64,000 bases of DNA from Affinibrenneria salicis (GCF_008710095.1 NZ_VYKJ01000014.1:119780-183779); one strand, 5' to 3'; shown: positions 37,332-48,791, counted from the stretch's first letter. Notes: generated by a model not told the origin, from the sequence alone. Program-made: numbers and translations.

Positions 37332-38453
37332 TCACCTGACGTTTTTTAAAGCATCAATAATTCGCTGACAGGCATTCCCATCGCCATAAGGGTTATGTGC
37401 CCGGCTCATCGCCTGATACTCATCATCATGGGTCAGCAACCGGGACACCTCAGACAGAATCTTCTCCACGTCGGTGCCCACCAGCCTGACCGTTCCGGCT
37501 TCCACCGCTTCCTGCCGCTCGGTCGTATCGCGCATCACCAACACCGGTTTACCCAGCGACGGCGCCTCTTCCTGAATCCCGCCGGAGTCGGTCAGGATGA
37601 TCCAGGCCCGGTCCATTAAATACACAAAGGGCAGATATTCCTGCGGCGCAATCAACACCACGTTATCAATCCCGCTCAGGATACGGTTCACCGGCTCGCT
37701 GACGTTCGGGTTGAGGTGCACCGGATACACCACCTGAACATCGGGATGGCGGCGGGCGATCTCCGCCAGCGCGCTGCAGATTCGCTCAAAACCGCCGCCA
37801 AAGCTCTCGCGCCGGTGGCCGGTGACGAGAATCATCTTTTTATGCGCATCCAGGAAGCCATAGCGCGCATCCAGCTGAGCGCGCAACGTCTCATCGCGCA
37901 GAATGCGATCGCGCACCCAGAACAGCGCATCGATCACCGTGTTGCCGGTGACGAAGACATACCTGTCAGACAGATGTTCGCGCAGCAGGTTCTCCCTGGC
38001 GTAGGCGGTTGGCGCAAAATGATACATCGCCAGATGGCCGGTCAGTTTACGGTTAGCCTCTTCCGGCCAGGGGGAATACAAATCGCCGGTGCGCAAGCCC
38101 GCCTCGATATGGCCGACCGGAATGCGCTGATAAAAAGCCGCCAGACTGGTGGTCAGCGTGGTGGTGGTATCGCCATGCACCAGCACCACGTCGGGTTTGA
38201 ACGATTCCAGCACCGGCTTTAGCCCGGCCAGAATACGGCAGCTAATCTCGGTCAGCCCCTGGCCGGGCTGCATAATATTTAAATCGTAATCAGGGGTAAT
38301 CGCGAAAAGGCGCAGCACCTGGTCCAGCATCTCGCGATGCTGGGCCGTGACGCACACTTTCGCCTCAAAGGCTTCATCCTGAGCCAGGGCATGAACCAGC
38401 GGCGCCATCTTAATGGCTTCGGGCCGGGTGCCGAAAACAGTCAACACTTTCAC
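37332..38453 (-). CDS. wecB: UDP-N-acetylglucosamine 2-epimerase
   Basis: Non-hydrolysing epimerase converting UDP-GlcNAc to UDP-ManNAc, 373 residues. Motifs: [67 protein letters not shown] and [19 protein letters not shown]. Located between wzzE and wecC as in E. coli. Confidence 0.97.
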   Translation of the reverse strand: MKVLTVFGTRPEAIKMAPLVHALAQDEAFEAKVCVTAQHREMLDQVLRLFAITPDYDLNIMQPGQGLTEISCRILAGLKPVLESFKPDVVLVHGDTTTTLTTSLAAFYQRIPVGHIEAGLRTGDLYSPWPEEANRKLTGHLAMYHFAPTAYARENLLREHLSDRYVFVTGNTVIDALFWVRDRILRDETLRAQLDARYGFLDAHKKMILVTGHRRESFGGGFERICSALAEIARRHPDVQVVYPVHLNPNVSEPVNRILSGIDNVVLIAPQEYLPFVYLMDRAWIILTDSGGIQEEAPSLGKPVLVMRDTTERQEAVEAGTVRLVGTDVEKILSEVSRLLTHDDEYQAMSRAHNPYGDGNACQRIIDALKNVR

Positions 38454-38527
38454 TGTGGATCTCTTTTTATCAGGTTAACCGCAGACCAGCTCTGCGAATC
38501 AGATATCAATCGGTCGCGGGCGGCCGA

Positions 38528-39577
38528 TTAGCGAGGACGCCTGACCAGCGCCACGCCTGCGCCGATAACGGCGCCGATCGCGCCCCACATCACCATGAGG
38601 AACAAGCGGCGAGGGCTATCGCGCTTCACCGGTTCTTCCGGCGTACGCAGATAACGATAGGTCTGGAAACGGTCTTCCAGTACCGGCCCCACATTCAGCG
38701 TCGCCAGCATAGCGCGGTTCTGATCATAATCGAGCTCGTAGTGCGGGCCGCTGGCCTGCAGCGACTCCAGACGCGCCTGTAGCATCGGCCGCCCCAGCAA
38801 AAACAGTTCGGAATCCGGCAGCTCATCCGAGGGCGCGCTGGTCTGATTACGGCTGATGCCCTGCTGCTGAGCGATTTTCAGCGCCTGCTCCACGCTGCGC
38901 ATATCGCGCTCGTAAATGGCCCGCGCCACCGCTTCCTGGCGTTTCACCTGCGATTTCATAAAGACGGTGCGCGCCGCCCAGGCGCCGCGAATCTCTTCGT
39001 TCAGGTGGCCGGCGGCGCGCTGACTGGCGAAAGCGGTGTACTGCCGCAACAACGTATTGGCCGCCGTAGCCGAATCGGCCACCAGCCTGACGCTGTCATT
39101 GGTTTTTTTGGCTTCGTCGCGCGGCGTGAACTGAATATTATTGGTCAGCTCATCCAGCAGCGCGGCATCGGCCTTCGCCTCGCCGCTCTGATGCTGCTTA
39201 TAGTAATCGCTCTGCAGCCAGAAATCGCGGCGCGTGTCGTAGGCCGCCAGCTGCATGATGAACTCCTGGTAGGCGTCTTCAGAGATTGACGGCCGCGCCG
39301 TCGCCGGCGTGGAGAAAGCCTGCGCATCCAGATTACGCAGGAACTGCTGCTGCGAATAGTAGCCGCCCAGCATGTTCACCGTGGGTTTATCGGTAATCGC
39401 GGTCGCGCTCCACTTCTGCTCGGCCACCAGCGACCAGGCGAACGCCGCCAGCGCAAAGCCCAGCACGAACGCGACGATGTAGATTTTCCCCCGCCACAGC
39501 GCGCTAAACAGACCACGAATATCCAGTTCGTTTTCCACGGACAGATCGTTGCCCACCGGCTTGTTCTCTGATTTCAT
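38528..39577 (-). CDS. wzzE: ECA chain-length regulator WzzE
   Basis: Inner-membrane polysaccharide co-polymerase (PCP-1) that sets ECA chain length together with WzyE. 349 residues. The first membrane helix is IYIVAFVLGFALAAFAWSLVA and the second, LFLMVMWGAIGAVIGAGVAL, is near the C-terminus. The long periplasmic helical domain between them includes the Wzz-type KWSATAITDKP segment. Follows wecA by 23 bases. Confidence 0.95.
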   Translation of the reverse strand: MKSENKPVGNDLSVENELDIRGLFSALWRGKIYIVAFVLGFALAAFAWSLVAEQKWSATAITDKPTVNMLGGYYSQQQFLRNLDAQAFSTPATARPSISEDAYQEFIMQLAAYDTRRDFWLQSDYYKQHQSGEAKADAALLDELTNNIQFTPRDEAKKTNDSVRLVADSATAANTLLRQYTAFASQRAAGHLNEEIRGAWAARTVFMKSQVKRQEAVARAIYERDMRSVEQALKIAQQQGISRNQTSAPSDELPDSELFLLGRPMLQARLESLQASGPHYELDYDQNRAMLATLNVGPVLEDRFQTYRYLRTPEEPVKRDSPRRLFLMVMWGAIGAVIGAGVALVRRPR

Positions 39578-39600
39578 TACTTCCCCAAAAAGGTATCTGG

Positions 39601-40683
39601 TTAAGATGACTGGCTATGTTCGCCGGCCTGACGAAGACGCCGCCGGGTGCGTTTAATAAAACGGGCGACGCGCCAGGCGCGTTTTATACAATAGCCGTAC
39701 AACAAAAACGCTAGCACAAATAGTGCCAACATGACCCATTCGGGTATAAAAGAAAGGTATTCGCCGGCGATGCCGACGGCGGCAAGCAGCGCCGCCGCCA
39801 GTGTAATCAGCACGAACGCCTGACGCGAGGTAAAACCCGCGCGCATGATTAAATGATGGATGTGCTGCCGATCGGGCGAAAACGGGCTCATACCTTTACG
39901 TAGACGACGATACATGATGGCGATCATGTCCATCAGTGGAATAGCGATAATCCACAGCGCCGTTACCGGGTTGATCGGATGATCCCGTCCCTGGGTGCTC
40001 TGCAGCAGGATCCAGATGGCGGTAAAGCCAATCATGGTGCTGCCGGCATCGCCCATGAACACCTTATAGCGGCGGCCGAGCACGCCGAGATTAAGCAGAA
40101 TATAGGGCAGGATGGCGACGATCATGGCAAAGCACCACATCGCCAGGTTGTCCTCACCCGCCAGATAGAGCAGGATGCCCATAGCGCCGAACGAGACGCT
40201 GGACAGCCCGCCCAGCAACCCGTCAATCCCATCCACCATGTTAAAGGCGTTGATCGCCGCCCAGACGGCGAACAGGGTGACCAGATAGCCGAACGGACCG
40301 AACGACATCTCCCACGGGCCGAAGATATGCCCCAGATTGCGCAAGTAGAGTCCGGCGAAGACCATCATCACCACGGCGACCAGCGCCTGAACCAAAGCGC
40401 GCACGCGGATGCTGATATCGAAGCGATCGTCCAGCGCGCCGGTAAACACCAGGATGCCGGCGCAGATCAGATAGAGACGGAAATGGGGAATGTAGCGTTC
40501 GGTGATAAGCCAGGTAAAGCAGATCCCGGCGTAGACGGAAATACCGCCAACCAGCGGTATCAACCCGCGGTGACGTTTGCGGTAGTCGGGGCGATCGACC
40601 AGACCTATTTTTCTGGCCGTCAGGCGGGCGATAAACAGAAAGCCCAGAGAAAACAGGAAAACGAATAGTAATTCGGTACTCAT
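39601..40683 (-). CDS. wecA: UDP-GlcNAc:undecaprenyl-phosphate GlcNAc-1-phosphate transferase
   Basis: Initiating enzyme of ECA (and many O-antigens): transfers GlcNAc-1-P to undecaprenyl phosphate. Polytopic, 360 residues. Catalytic signatures seen: DRPDYRKRHRGLIPLVGG, FTGALDDRFDIS, INAFNMVDGIDGLLGG, VFMGDAGSTMIGF and DRQHIHHLIMRAGF. First gene of the ECA operon, 427 bp downstream of rho and on the same strand. Confidence 0.97.
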   Translation of the reverse strand: MSTELLFVFLFSLGFLFIARLTARKIGLVDRPDYRKRHRGLIPLVGGISVYAGICFTWLITERYIPHFRLYLICAGILVFTGALDDRFDISIRVRALVQALVAVVMMVFAGLYLRNLGHIFGPWEMSFGPFGYLVTLFAVWAAINAFNMVDGIDGLLGGLSSVSFGAMGILLYLAGEDNLAMWCFAMIVAILPYILLNLGVLGRRYKVFMGDAGSTMIGFTAIWILLQSTQGRDHPINPVTALWIIAIPLMDMIAIMYRRLRKGMSPFSPDRQHIHHLIMRAGFTSRQAFVLITLAAALLAAVGIAGEYLSFIPEWVMLALFVLAFLLYGYCIKRAWRVARFIKRTRRRLRQAGEHSQSS

Positions 40684-41061
40684 AATGAGTCAGTTCACCG
40701 TTAGCAGCTCTTGATTTAACTAAGGCTGTTCCATGATGCATATCGGGTTCACGCCGGACCAGAACGCCGCAATCAGCGCGCGCCGGCTGCCCCTTTCTTT
40801 ATTGTACCGGCCGCAGCGGCGCCGGCTCGGGTAAAGCCTGAAGAAACGTGCGTTTGCCGCCTCCCCGCCGGGAAAATCCTTCGGGTACAGGCCGCGCTCC
40901 ATCGTACACGCGCAGACAAAAAACGCACAGTGACCGCAGTCTAACTCTCAATGTGACTTGATTATATACCCTTCGGGTTGCCGGCGAGCTCTTCTCGCCT
41001 GCCGGACGGCGCCGGAATGCGTTGCCGCGCCGGCGTCACTCCGGCTATCAAGGCTCAGATA
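40684..41061. other. 378-bp region upstream of wecA
   Basis: Contains the wecA promoter and leader by position. GC-rich near 40980-41050 with short inverted stretches (GCCGGCG and CGCCGG copies) that look like a degenerate dispersed repeat. A 60-codon open frame on the minus strand (40720-40902) has no recognisable product. No RNA gene identified. Confidence 0.45.
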
Positions 41062-41091
41062 CAAAAAAACGCCACGGACCGGCGTGGCGTT
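41062..41091 (-). terminator. rho terminator
   Basis: Minus strand: AACGCCACG and CGTGGCGTT form a perfect stem with a six-base loop, followed by seven T. It lies about 20 bases after the rho stop codon. Confidence 0.9.
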
Positions 41092-41110
41092 TTCCCCGAG
41101 TTCGTTCTTT

Positions 41111-42370
41111 TTAGGAACGCTTCATCATATCGAAGAATTCATCGTTGGTTTTCGTCATCGCCAGCTTGTTGATGAGGAATTCCATCGCGTCGATCTCACC
41201 CATCGGATGGATGATTTTACGCAGGATCCACATCTTCTGCAGCTCTTCCGACGTGGTAAGCAACTCTTCTTTACGCGTACCCGAACGATTGTAATCAATC
41301 GCCGGGAACACGCGTTTTTCGGCGATTTTACGGGCCAGGTGCAGTTCCATGTTGCCTGTCCCTTTAAATTCTTCGTAGATCACTTCGTCCATTTTGGAGC
41401 CGGTGTCCACCAGAGCGGTAGCGATAATGGTCAGACTGCCACCCTCTTCCATATTACGCGCCGCGCCGAAAAAGCGCTTCGGACGATGCAGGGCGTTGGC
41501 GTCCACACCGCCGGTCAGCACCTTGCCCGAAGCCGGCACCACGGTGTTGTAGGCGCGCGCCAGACGGGTAATGGAGTCCAGCAGAATGATAACGTCTTTT
41601 TTGTGTTCAACCAGGCGTTTGGCCTTTTCAATCACCATTTCCGCCACCTGAACGTGGCGCGAAGCCGGTTCGTCAAAGGTGGAGGCGATAACTTCGCCCT
41701 TCACCAGACGCTGCATCTCCGTCACTTCTTCCGGACGTTCGTCAATCAGCAGCACCATCAGCACGCAGTCCGGGTGATTGTAGGCGATGCTCTGCGCGAT
41801 ATTCTGCAGCAGCATGGTTTTACCGGCTTTCGGCGGCGCCACAATCAGGCCGCGCTGACCGCGACCGATCGGCGCAGCCAGATCCAGTACGCGCGCGGTT
41901 AAGTCTTCCGTCGAGCCATTGCCGCGCTCCATGCGTAAACGAGAGTTCGCGTGCAGCGGCGTCAGGTTTTCGAACAGGATTTTGTTGCGGGCGTTTTCCG
42001 GCTTGTCGAAGTTAACTTCGTTGACTTTCAGCAGCGCGAAATAGCGCTCGCCTTCTTTCGGCGGGCGAATTTTACCGGAGATGGTATCGCCTGTGCGAAG
42101 ATTGAAGCGGCGGATTTGGCTGGGAGAAACGTAAATATCATCGGGACCGGCGAGGTAGGAACTGTCTCCAGAGCGGAGGAAGCCGAAGCCATCCTGCAGA
42201 ATCTCCAGTACACCGTCACCGAAGATATCTTCGCCACTTTTTGCATGCTGTTTCAGAATGGCGAAGATAATGTCCTGTTTGCGCATGCGGGCCAGATTTT
42301 CCAGCCCCATATTTTCGCCGAGAGTAATCAACTCAGAAACCGGCGTATTTTTTAATTCGGTAAGATTCAT
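41111..42370 (-). CDS. rho: Transcription termination factor Rho
   Basis: Hexameric RNA-dependent ATPase/helicase that ends transcription at Rho-dependent sites. 419 residues, the E. coli length, beginning [20 protein letters not shown]. The RNA-binding OSB domain contains GFGFLRS and [15 protein letters not shown]. Walker A is APPKAGKT (about 178-185), with [13 protein letters not shown] and the R-loop [11 protein letters not shown] after it. A long 5' leader precedes it. Confidence 0.98.
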   Translation of the reverse strand: MNLTELKNTPVSELITLGENMGLENLARMRKQDIIFAILKQHAKSGEDIFGDGVLEILQDGFGFLRSGDSSYLAGPDDIYVSPSQIRRFNLRTGDTISGKIRPPKEGERYFALLKVNEVNFDKPENARNKILFENLTPLHANSRLRMERGNGSTEDLTARVLDLAAPIGRGQRGLIVAPPKAGKTMLLQNIAQSIAYNHPDCVLMVLLIDERPEEVTEMQRLVKGEVIASTFDEPASRHVQVAEMVIEKAKRLVEHKKDVIILLDSITRLARAYNTVVPASGKVLTGGVDANALHRPKRFFGAARNMEEGGSLTIIATALVDTGSKMDEVIYEEFKGTGNMELHLARKIAEKRVFPAIDYNRSGTRKEELLTTSEELQKMWILRKIIHPMGEIDAMEFLINKLAMTKTNDEFFDMMKRS

Positions 42371-42695
42371 AGTGGTGGGTTCTTAAACTCGGGGTAAATC
42401 TCGAACTATTAACGTGAATGGTATGGCAGCGTCATCCGCGCCTGTATAACAGCTTTCAATCAACAAACGCCCGCATAATCATGCCGTCAACGGCACAGAT
42501 CCTGCACAAGCGGAAGACTGAAACACCTTGAAACCAATTAATTTAAAACTATTAGATTGCCGGAATCAGATTGCGGAACATGCTGTTAATCAATGACTTT
42601 CTGATTCAGACATAGAATAAAACGCTAGATTCTGACTTCACGTTTAAGCCCTGGAGGACTCAAACTGTAGGTAAGTACGATATGCAGTACAGACG
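42371..42695 (-). other. rho mRNA leader
   Basis: About 320 nt lie between the predicted promoter and the rho ATG. The last 50 nt (CATTCACGTTAATAGTTCGAG onward) are very like the E. coli rho leader, where rho represses its own synthesis by early termination. I could not find a convincing RhoL leader peptide. A 7-codon frame (ATG at 42612) is the only small frame near where it would lie. Confidence 0.6.
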
Positions 42696-42724
42696 AATCT
42701 AACACGCTTCCCGGCGGGCGTCCA
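42696..42724 (-). promoter_or_regulatory. Predicted rho promoter (extended -10)
   Basis: Minus strand TGGACG, 17 bases, TAGATT preceded by TGT, giving an extended -10 (TGTTAGATT). It lies downstream of trxA, consistent with rho having its own promoter. Confidence 0.45.
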
Positions 42725-42803
42725 GCGGTCAATACGAGAATTCATCGTGATGTGACGGAACACCGGTTACCCACAGGGAAAAGCGCGGAAGACGCGTGAA
42801 ACG

Positions 42804-43130
42804 TTACAGGTTCGCGTTCAGAAACTCTTTCAGCTGCGTTTTGGACAGCGCGCCCACTTTGGTCGCGGCCACTTCGCCATTTTTGAACAGCAGCAGGGTC
42901 GGGATGCCGCGAATGCCGTATTTGGGCGCGGAAGCCGGATTCTCATCGATATTGAGCTTGGCCACGGTCAGTTTGCCGTCATACTCTTCAGCAATTTCAT
43001 TGAGAATCGGAGCGATCATTTTGCACGGACCGCACCATTCAGCCCAGAAATCAACCAGTGTTACGCCTTCAGCCTGCAATACATCAGTACCAAAACTGTC
43101 ATCTGTCAGGTGAATTATTTTATCGCTCAT
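42804..43130 (-). CDS. trxA: Thioredoxin 1
   Basis: General cytoplasmic protein-disulfide reductase. 108 residues, active site WCGPCK with cysteines at about 33 and 36, and the cis-Pro motif [11 protein letters not shown]. Almost identical to E. coli TrxA. Divergent from rhlB and upstream of rho, the standard order. A short weak hairpin follows the stop. Confidence 0.98.
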   Translation of the reverse strand: MSDKIIHLTDDSFGTDVLQAEGVTLVDFWAEWCGPCKMIAPILNEIAEEYDGKLTVAKLNIDENPASAPKYGIRGIPTLLLFKNGEVAATKVGALSKTQLKEFLNANL

Positions 43131-43250
43131 GTTTTACTCCACAGGATGTATGTCTGCCTTGTTGGTGTAGCATTAGCCAACAATAAGGTTGACTTTATTT
43201 CACTGGATACGCTTTCGTAAAGCAATAGTTAGCTGATATTCTATCATACT

Positions 43251-44537
43251 ATGAGCAAAACATACTTAACTGAACAGAAGTTTTCCGACTTCGCCCTGCA
43301 CCCTCTGGTTATCGAAGCTCTTGAAAAAAAAGGGTTTCATAATTGTACGCCTATTCAGGCGTTAGCATTACCACTCACCCTTGCGGGTCGTGATGTGGCG
43401 GGTCAGGCGCAAACCGGTACAGGGAAGACGCTGGCGTTTCTCGCGTCTGCGTTTCATTATTTACTGTCTCACCCGGCGTCGGCGGAGCGTCAGACCAATC
43501 AGCCCCGAGCGCTGATTATGGCTCCCACCCGTGAATTAGCCGTGCAAATTCATGCCGATGCGGCCTCGTTATCCGACCTGACCGGGCTGAAGCTGGGTCT
43601 GGCCTACGGCGGCGACGGCTATGACAAGCAGTTGAAGGTGCTGGAAAGCGGCGTGGACGTTCTGATCGGCACCACCGGGCGCCTGATCGATTACACCAAA
43701 CAAAACTATGTCAATCTGGGCGCCATTCAGGTGGTGGTGCTGGACGAAGCCGATCGCATGTACGATCTGGGTTTTATCAAGGACATTCGTTGGCTGTTCC
43801 GCCGGATGCCGCCGGTCACCCAGCGTCTGAATATGCTGTTTTCCGCCACCCTGTCCTGGCGCGTGCGGGAGCTGGCCTTCGAGCAGATGAACAACGCCGA
43901 GTACATTGAAGTGGAGCCGGAACAGAAAACCGGGCACCGCATCAAAGAGGAGCTGTTTTATCCTTCCAACGAGGAAAAAATGCGCCTGTTGCAGACGCTG
44001 CTGGAAGAAGAATGGCCCGACCGCTGCATCATTTTCGCCAATACCAAACACCGCTGTGAAGATATCTGGGGCCACCTGGCCGCGGATGGTCATCGCGTAG
44101 GCCTGCTGACCGGCGACGTGGCGCAGAAAAAACGGCTGCGAATTCTGGACGACTTTACCAAAGGCAACCTGGATATTCTGGTCGCCACCGATGTGGCCGC
44201 GCGCGGTCTGCACATTCCTGCGGTGACGCACGTATTTAACTATGATCTGCCCGACGACTGCGAAGACTATGTCCACCGCATCGGCCGTACCGGCCGCGCC
44301 GGCGCCAGCGGTTTCTCCATCAGCCTGGCCTGCGAAGAGTACGCGCTGAATCTGCCGGCGATTGAAGAGTATATCGGCCACGGCATTCCGGTCAGCAAAT
44401 ACAACAGCGAAGCGCTGTTGACCGACCTGCCCGCGCCGAAACGCCTGTCGCGCCCGCGCACCGGCAGCGGTCCGCGCCGCAACAGCGCGCCGCGTCGCAG
44501 CGGGGCGCCCCGTAATAATCGCAAGCGCCCGGGTTGA
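43251..44537 (+). CDS. rhlB: ATP-dependent RNA helicase RhlB
   Basis: DEAD-box helicase of the RNA degradosome, unwinding RNA for PNPase and RNase E. 428 residues. Walker A AQTGTGKT at about 53-60, [20 protein letters not shown] at about 165-168, SATLSW, and [10 protein letters not shown]. The basic low-complexity tail ([18 protein letters not shown]) is typical and binds RNA. gppA follows after seven bases, probably co-transcribed. Confidence 0.97.
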   Translation: MSKTYLTEQKFSDFALHPLVIEALEKKGFHNCTPIQALALPLTLAGRDVAGQAQTGTGKTLAFLASAFHYLLSHPASAERQTNQPRALIMAPTRELAVQIHADAASLSDLTGLKLGLAYGGDGYDKQLKVLESGVDVLIGTTGRLIDYTKQNYVNLGAIQVVVLDEADRMYDLGFIKDIRWLFRRMPPVTQRLNMLFSATLSWRVRELAFEQMNNAEYIEVEPEQKTGHRIKEELFYPSNEEKMRLLQTLLEEEWPDRCIIFANTKHRCEDIWGHLAADGHRVGLLTGDVAQKKRLRILDDFTKGNLDILVATDVAARGLHIPAVTHVFNYDLPDDCEDYVHRIGRTGRAGASGFSISLACEEYALNLPAIEEYIGHGIPVSKYNSEALLTDLPAPKRLSRPRTGSGPRRNSAPRRSGAPRNNRKRPG

Positions 44538-44544
44538 GATACTG

Positions 44545-46041
44545 ATGCTTAGTTCTTCTTCTCTCTATGCGGCGATCGATCTGGGTTCCAACAGCTTTCA
44601 TATGCTGGTGGTGCGCGAAATCGCCGGCAGTATCCAGACGATAACGCGCATTAAACGCAAGGTCAGGCTGGCCGCCGGCCTGGATCGGCATAACCGACTG
44701 TCGCAGGAGGCGATGCAGCGCGGCTGGCAGTGTCTGCAGCTATTTTCCGAACGGTTGCAGGATATCCCGCCGGGTCAGGTGCGCATTGTCGCCACCGCGA
44801 CGCTGCGTCTGGCGACCAACGCCGATGAATTTCTGCAGCAGGCGCAGCAGATCCTCGGTCAGCCAGTGCAAATCATTAGTGGTGAAGAGGAAGCCCGACT
44901 GATCTATCAGGGCGTCGCCCATACCACGGGCGGACCGGAACAGCGTCTGGTAGTGGATATCGGCGGCGGCAGCACCGAACTGGTGGCCGGCGACGGCGCC
45001 CAGGCGGCGCACCTGATCAGCCTGCCGATGGGCTGCGTCACCTGGCTCGAACGCTACTTCAGCAACCGCAGCCTGACCGGGGAAAACTTCGCTCAGGCGG
45101 AGCAGGCGGCGCGCGATATCATTCGGCCGGTCAGCTCGCGGCTGCGCGAACACGGCTGGCAAATCTGCGTGGGCGCCTCCGGCACCGTGCAGGCGCTGCA
45201 GGAGATCATGGTGACGCAGGGGATGGATGAATACATCACCCTTGATAAGCTGCTGCGGCTGAAAAAAAAGGCCATCCAGTGCGGCAAGCTGGAAGAGCTG
45301 GAGATTGAAGGGTTGACGCTGGAGCGCGCGCTGGTATTCCCCAGCGGCCTGTCGATCCTGCTGGCGGTCTTCCAGGAGCTGAATATCGATAGCATGACGC
45401 TGGCCGGCGGCGCGCTGCGCGAAGGACTGGTCTACGGCATGCTGCATTTACCCGTCGATCGCGATGTACGCCACCGTACGCTGCGCAACCTGCAGCGGCG
45501 CTATCTGCTGGACAGCGAACAGGCCCAGCGCGTCAGCCAGCTGGCCGATAATTTCTTGCAGCAGGTCGCGCGCGACTGGCAGCTGGATAACCGATGTCGC
45601 GAGCTCCTGCAAAGCGCGAGCCTGGTGCATGAGATTGGCCTTAGCATCGATTATCGCCACTCACCGCAACATGCGGCCTACCTTATCCGCAACAGCGATT
45701 TACCCGGTTTCACCCCCGCACAGAAAAAACTGCTGGCCACCCTGCTGCAAAACCAGAGCAACCCCGTCGATATCAACCTGCTAAGTCAACAGAACGCCCT
45801 GCCTCAGCAGCAGGCGCAGCGGCTGTGCCGTCTGCTGCGGCTGGCGATCATTTTCGCCAGCCGGCGCCGCGACGACACGTTGCCGGCGGTTCGTCTGCGC
45901 GCGCAGGACGAACAGCTGCAGGTTATTTTACCGGCAGGCTGGCTGACGCAGCATCCGCTGCGGGCGCAGGCGCTGGAACAGGAAAGCAGCTGGCAGAGCT
46001 ATGTACACTGGCCGCTGATGCTGGAAGAACAGGCGCACTGA
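44545..46041 (+). CDS. gppA: Guanosine-5'-triphosphate,3'-diphosphate pyrophosphatase
   Basis: Ppx/GppA-family phosphatase converting pppGpp to ppGpp in the stringent response, also with exopolyphosphatase activity. 498 residues. Actin-like ATPase-fold motifs: [16 protein letters not shown] (phosphate 1), [12 protein letters not shown] (phosphate 2) and [16 protein letters not shown]. The C-terminal HD-like domain includes [23 protein letters not shown]. Convergent with rep. Confidence 0.96.
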   Translation: MLSSSSLYAAIDLGSNSFHMLVVREIAGSIQTITRIKRKVRLAAGLDRHNRLSQEAMQRGWQCLQLFSERLQDIPPGQVRIVATATLRLATNADEFLQQAQQILGQPVQIISGEEEARLIYQGVAHTTGGPEQRLVVDIGGGSTELVAGDGAQAAHLISLPMGCVTWLERYFSNRSLTGENFAQAEQAARDIIRPVSSRLREHGWQICVGASGTVQALQEIMVTQGMDEYITLDKLLRLKKKAIQCGKLEELEIEGLTLERALVFPSGLSILLAVFQELNIDSMTLAGGALREGLVYGMLHLPVDRDVRHRTLRNLQRRYLLDSEQAQRVSQLADNFLQQVARDWQLDNRCRELLQSASLVHEIGLSIDYRHSPQHAAYLIRNSDLPGFTPAQKKLLATLLQNQSNPVDINLLSQQNALPQQQAQRLCRLLRLAIIFASRRRDDTLPAVRLRAQDEQLQVILPAGWLTQHPLRAQALEQESSWQSYVHWPLMLEEQAH

Positions 46042-46147
46042 GCGGCCGAACGCCGCCAGCTCGCCAGCGCCGGGCGGGACGTTCCGCGCGGCGTACGTAT
46101 AGCGCGGCTGAGCGGACGGCATCAAAGCGGAGCGCAAGGCCGTGCTG

Positions 46148-46290
46148 TGTCCCGCAATTTATTTTCGCTGACTGACGGTGAGAAAAACACATTAATTCTG
46201 TGCGTTTTTTGAACTTATTTCGTGAGTGATTACTGCCACGCCCCCTGTCAGGAGCGTGCAATCTCTCATCAACCAGGCAATTGCGGGACA
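46148..46290. mobile_element. 143-bp segment with 12-bp terminal inverted repeats (possible MITE / IS remnant)
   Basis: TGTCCCGCAATT (46148-46159) and its exact complement AATTGCGGGACA (46279-46290) bound a 143-bp AT-richer segment in the gap between gppA and rep, ending four bases from the rep stop codon. On the minus strand a 27-codon frame reads IAWLMRDCTLLTGG and ends in TAA at 46204. It faintly recalls the WMRDC segment of ISAs1-family (H-repeat) transposases. No target duplication is visible. A deleted insertion sequence is my best reading, but this rests on the inverted repeats alone. Confidence 0.45.
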
Positions 46291-46294
46291 TAGC

Positions 46295-48322
46295 CTAGTC
46301 GTGCCGCTCTTTGGCCTGCGCCAGCTGCGCGCGGATGTTGGCCAGGTGGCTCTGCCCTTTCTGCATCCGTTCCTGCGCGCTGACCACTTTGCGCTCGCTT
46401 TCCCAGTGTAAATCATCCTGCGGCAGTTCGAGCAGGAAGCGGCTCGGCTCCGGCCGAACCAGCTCGCCGTACTGACGCCGTTCGCGACATAGCGTGAAGG
46501 TCAGCGCCCGTTGCGCGCGGGTAATGCCGACATAGGCCAGCCGCCGCTCTTCGTCCACGTTGTCTTCATCAATGCTGCTTTGGTGCGGCAGCAGCCCCTC
46601 TTCCATCCCCACCAGGAACACATAGGGAAACTCCAGCCCCTTCGAGGCGTGCAGCGTCATCAACTGGACCTGATCCAGCTCTTCCTCGCTTTCTCCGCGC
46701 TCCATCATGTCGCGCAGGGTAAAGCGGGTCACCACCTGGGTTAAGGTCATCGGTTCGTCCAGATCGGAGCCTTCCAGCATCTCGGTCATCCACGAGAAGA
46801 GCTGATTGACGTTTTTCATCCGCATCTCCGCCGCTTTGGGACTGGTGGAGCTTTCATACAGCCAGCTTTCGTAATCCGTGCCGTGCAGCAGATCGCGCAC
46901 GGCGGCCACCGGTTCGCGCTCCGCCAGCCGGGCCAGCTCCGCCATCCAGTGCGTGAAGCGCTGCAGCGACTCCAGCCCGCGTCCTTTCAGCGACTGGCCC
47001 AGCCCCAGATCGAAGCTGGCGTTGAACAGGCTTTTATTGCGCTGCCCGGCCCATTCTCCCAGCTTTTGCAGCGAGGTCGGTCCGATTTCCCGCCGCGGCG
47101 TATTGACGATGCGCAGAAACGCGCTGTCGTCTTCCGGATTGGTCAGCACGCGCAGATAGGCCAGCAAGTCTTTGATTTCAGGTCGGGAGAAGAACGAGGT
47201 GCCGCCGGAAATGCGGTAGGGAATGCGGTTTTGCATCAGCATTTTTTCAAACAGGCGCGACTGGTGGTTGCCCCGATACAGTATCGCGTAATCGCGGTAC
47301 TGCGTCTTATTGACAAAATGGTGCGCAATCAGTTCGCCCACCACCCGCTCGGCTTCGTGGTCCTCGTTGTTGGCGGTGATCACGTTCAGTACCTCGCCGT
47401 AGCCCAGTTCGGAAAACAGTCGTTTTTCAAAGGCATGCGGGTTGTTGGCGATCAGAATATTGGCCGCTTTCAGTATGCGGCCCGACGAGCGATAATTCTG
47501 CTCCAGCTTGATCACTTCCAGCTGAGGGAAATCCTGCTGTAACAGCTGCAGGTTCTGCGGACGCGCGCCGCGCCAGGAGTAGATCGACTGGTCGTCATCA
47601 CCCACCACGGTAAAACGCGCGCGGTTGCCCACCAGCAATTTCACCAGTTCGTACTGGCTGGTATTCGTGTCCTGATATTCATCCACCAGCAGATAGCGCA
47701 GGCGGTTCTGCCAGCGTTCGCGCACTTCATCATTGCGCCGAAACAGCAGCGCCGGCAGCAGGATCAGATCGTCGAAGTCCAGCACGTTGCAGGCGCGCAG
47801 ATGGTCGTGGTACAGGCCATAGCAGTGCGCAAACAGCTTGTCGCGTTCGGAACGCGCGGCGCCGGCCGCGCCGGCCGGGTCCATCAGATCGTTTTTCCAG
47901 TTGGAGATGGCGGAGATAAGCTGCTGCAGCAGCGTTTTGTCGTTTTCCAGCCAGGTTTCGGTTAAATCCTTCAGCAGCGCCAGTTGGTCCTGATCGTCAA
48001 ACAGAGAGAAGTTGGATTTCATACCGAGCGCGGCATATTCGCGTTTGATCACCTCCAGCCCGAGCGTGTGGAAGGTCGCGATAGTCAGGCCGCGCGCTTC
48101 TTTGCGCCCCAACGTCTGCGCGACGCGCTCTTTCATCTCGCGCGCCGCTTTGTTGGTAAATGTGACGGCTGCGATATGGCGCGCCTGATAGCCGCACTGG
48201 CGGATCAACCAGGCGATTTTATTGGTGATAACTCGCGTTTTGCCGGAACCGGCGCCGGCCAGCACCAGACAAGGGCCGGTCACAAATTCAACTGCACGCT
48301 GTTGGCTGGGATTCAAACGCAT
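46295..48322 (-). CDS. rep: ATP-dependent DNA helicase Rep
   Basis: Superfamily-1A 3'-5' helicase that clears proteins and restarts stalled forks. 675 residues. It begins [20 protein letters not shown], matching the E. coli start, so ATG at 48322 is used although the frame is open to 48427. Walker [10 protein letters not shown] (about 23-31), [37 protein letters not shown] and [10 protein letters not shown] are the helicase motifs. Divergent from ppiC. Confidence 0.97.
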   Translation of the reverse strand: MRLNPSQQRAVEFVTGPCLVLAGAGSGKTRVITNKIAWLIRQCGYQARHIAAVTFTNKAAREMKERVAQTLGRKEARGLTIATFHTLGLEVIKREYAALGMKSNFSLFDDQDQLALLKDLTETWLENDKTLLQQLISAISNWKNDLMDPAGAAGAARSERDKLFAHCYGLYHDHLRACNVLDFDDLILLPALLFRRNDEVRERWQNRLRYLLVDEYQDTNTSQYELVKLLVGNRARFTVVGDDDQSIYSWRGARPQNLQLLQQDFPQLEVIKLEQNYRSSGRILKAANILIANNPHAFEKRLFSELGYGEVLNVITANNEDHEAERVVGELIAHHFVNKTQYRDYAILYRGNHQSRLFEKMLMQNRIPYRISGGTSFFSRPEIKDLLAYLRVLTNPEDDSAFLRIVNTPRREIGPTSLQKLGEWAGQRNKSLFNASFDLGLGQSLKGRGLESLQRFTHWMAELARLAEREPVAAVRDLLHGTDYESWLYESSTSPKAAEMRMKNVNQLFSWMTEMLEGSDLDEPMTLTQVVTRFTLRDMMERGESEEELDQVQLMTLHASKGLEFPYVFLVGMEEGLLPHQSSIDEDNVDEERRLAYVGITRAQRALTFTLCRERRQYGELVRPEPSRFLLELPQDDLHWESERKVVSAQERMQKGQSHLANIRAQLAQAKERHD

Positions 48323-48487
48323 CGCATTACCCGACTCGATCTGACTAAAAACAGGAGGCGATTGTAGCAGAAAGCCGGGGCGATGCTGAGCGGCAGATTG
48401 CGCCGCCGGACGGACAATGGGCTGCACATCCCGGCCGACAAATGTTACATTGGCCGGCCTGAATCATTTTCACAAAAGGGTAATCCA

Positions 48488-48769
48488 ATGGCTAAAACCG
48501 CCTCGGCGCTGCATATTCTGGTCGATAATGAACAAAAGGCGAAAGATATTCTGCAGCAGCTGCAGCAGGGCGCCGACTTCCAGCAACTGGCGAAAAAGCA
48601 CTCTACCTGCCCGTCGAAGCGCGACGGCGGCAACCTGGGCGAATTCCGCCAGGGCGATATGGTGCCGGCGTTCGATAAAGCAGTGTTTTCCTGCGAGCTG
48701 CTTAAACCTTTCGGCCCGGTCAAAACCCAGTTCGGCTATCACATCATCAAAGTGCTGTACCGCAACTAA
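48488..48769 (+). CDS. ppiC: Peptidyl-prolyl cis-trans isomerase C (parvulin)
   Basis: Small cytoplasmic parvulin accelerating prolyl isomerisation, 93 residues. [18 protein letters not shown] starts the fold. The catalytic set is visible: His in ALHILV, Cys in [11 protein letters not shown], and [10 protein letters not shown] at the end. Convergent with ilvC across a bidirectional terminator. ATG at 48488 is preceded by an AAGGG ribosome site. Confidence 0.97.
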   Translation: MAKTASALHILVDNEQKAKDILQQLQQGADFQQLAKKHSTCPSKRDGGNLGEFRQGDMVPAFDKAVFSCELLKPFGPVKTQFGYHIIKVLYRN

Positions 48770-48791
48770 GTCCGCCGTCGACAGCAGAAGT

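Noticed and set aside
40720..40902. 60-codon frame upstream of wecA
   Set aside because: No ribosome site or homology recognised.
40968..41055. GCCGGCG-rich stretch as a dispersed repeat
   Set aside because: Only one copy in the window, so repeat status cannot be shown; mentioned only in the intergenic entry.
42643..42744. 33-codon frame considered as rhoL
   Set aside because: Same length as E. coli RhoL but unrelated sequence, and its ATG precedes the predicted promoter.
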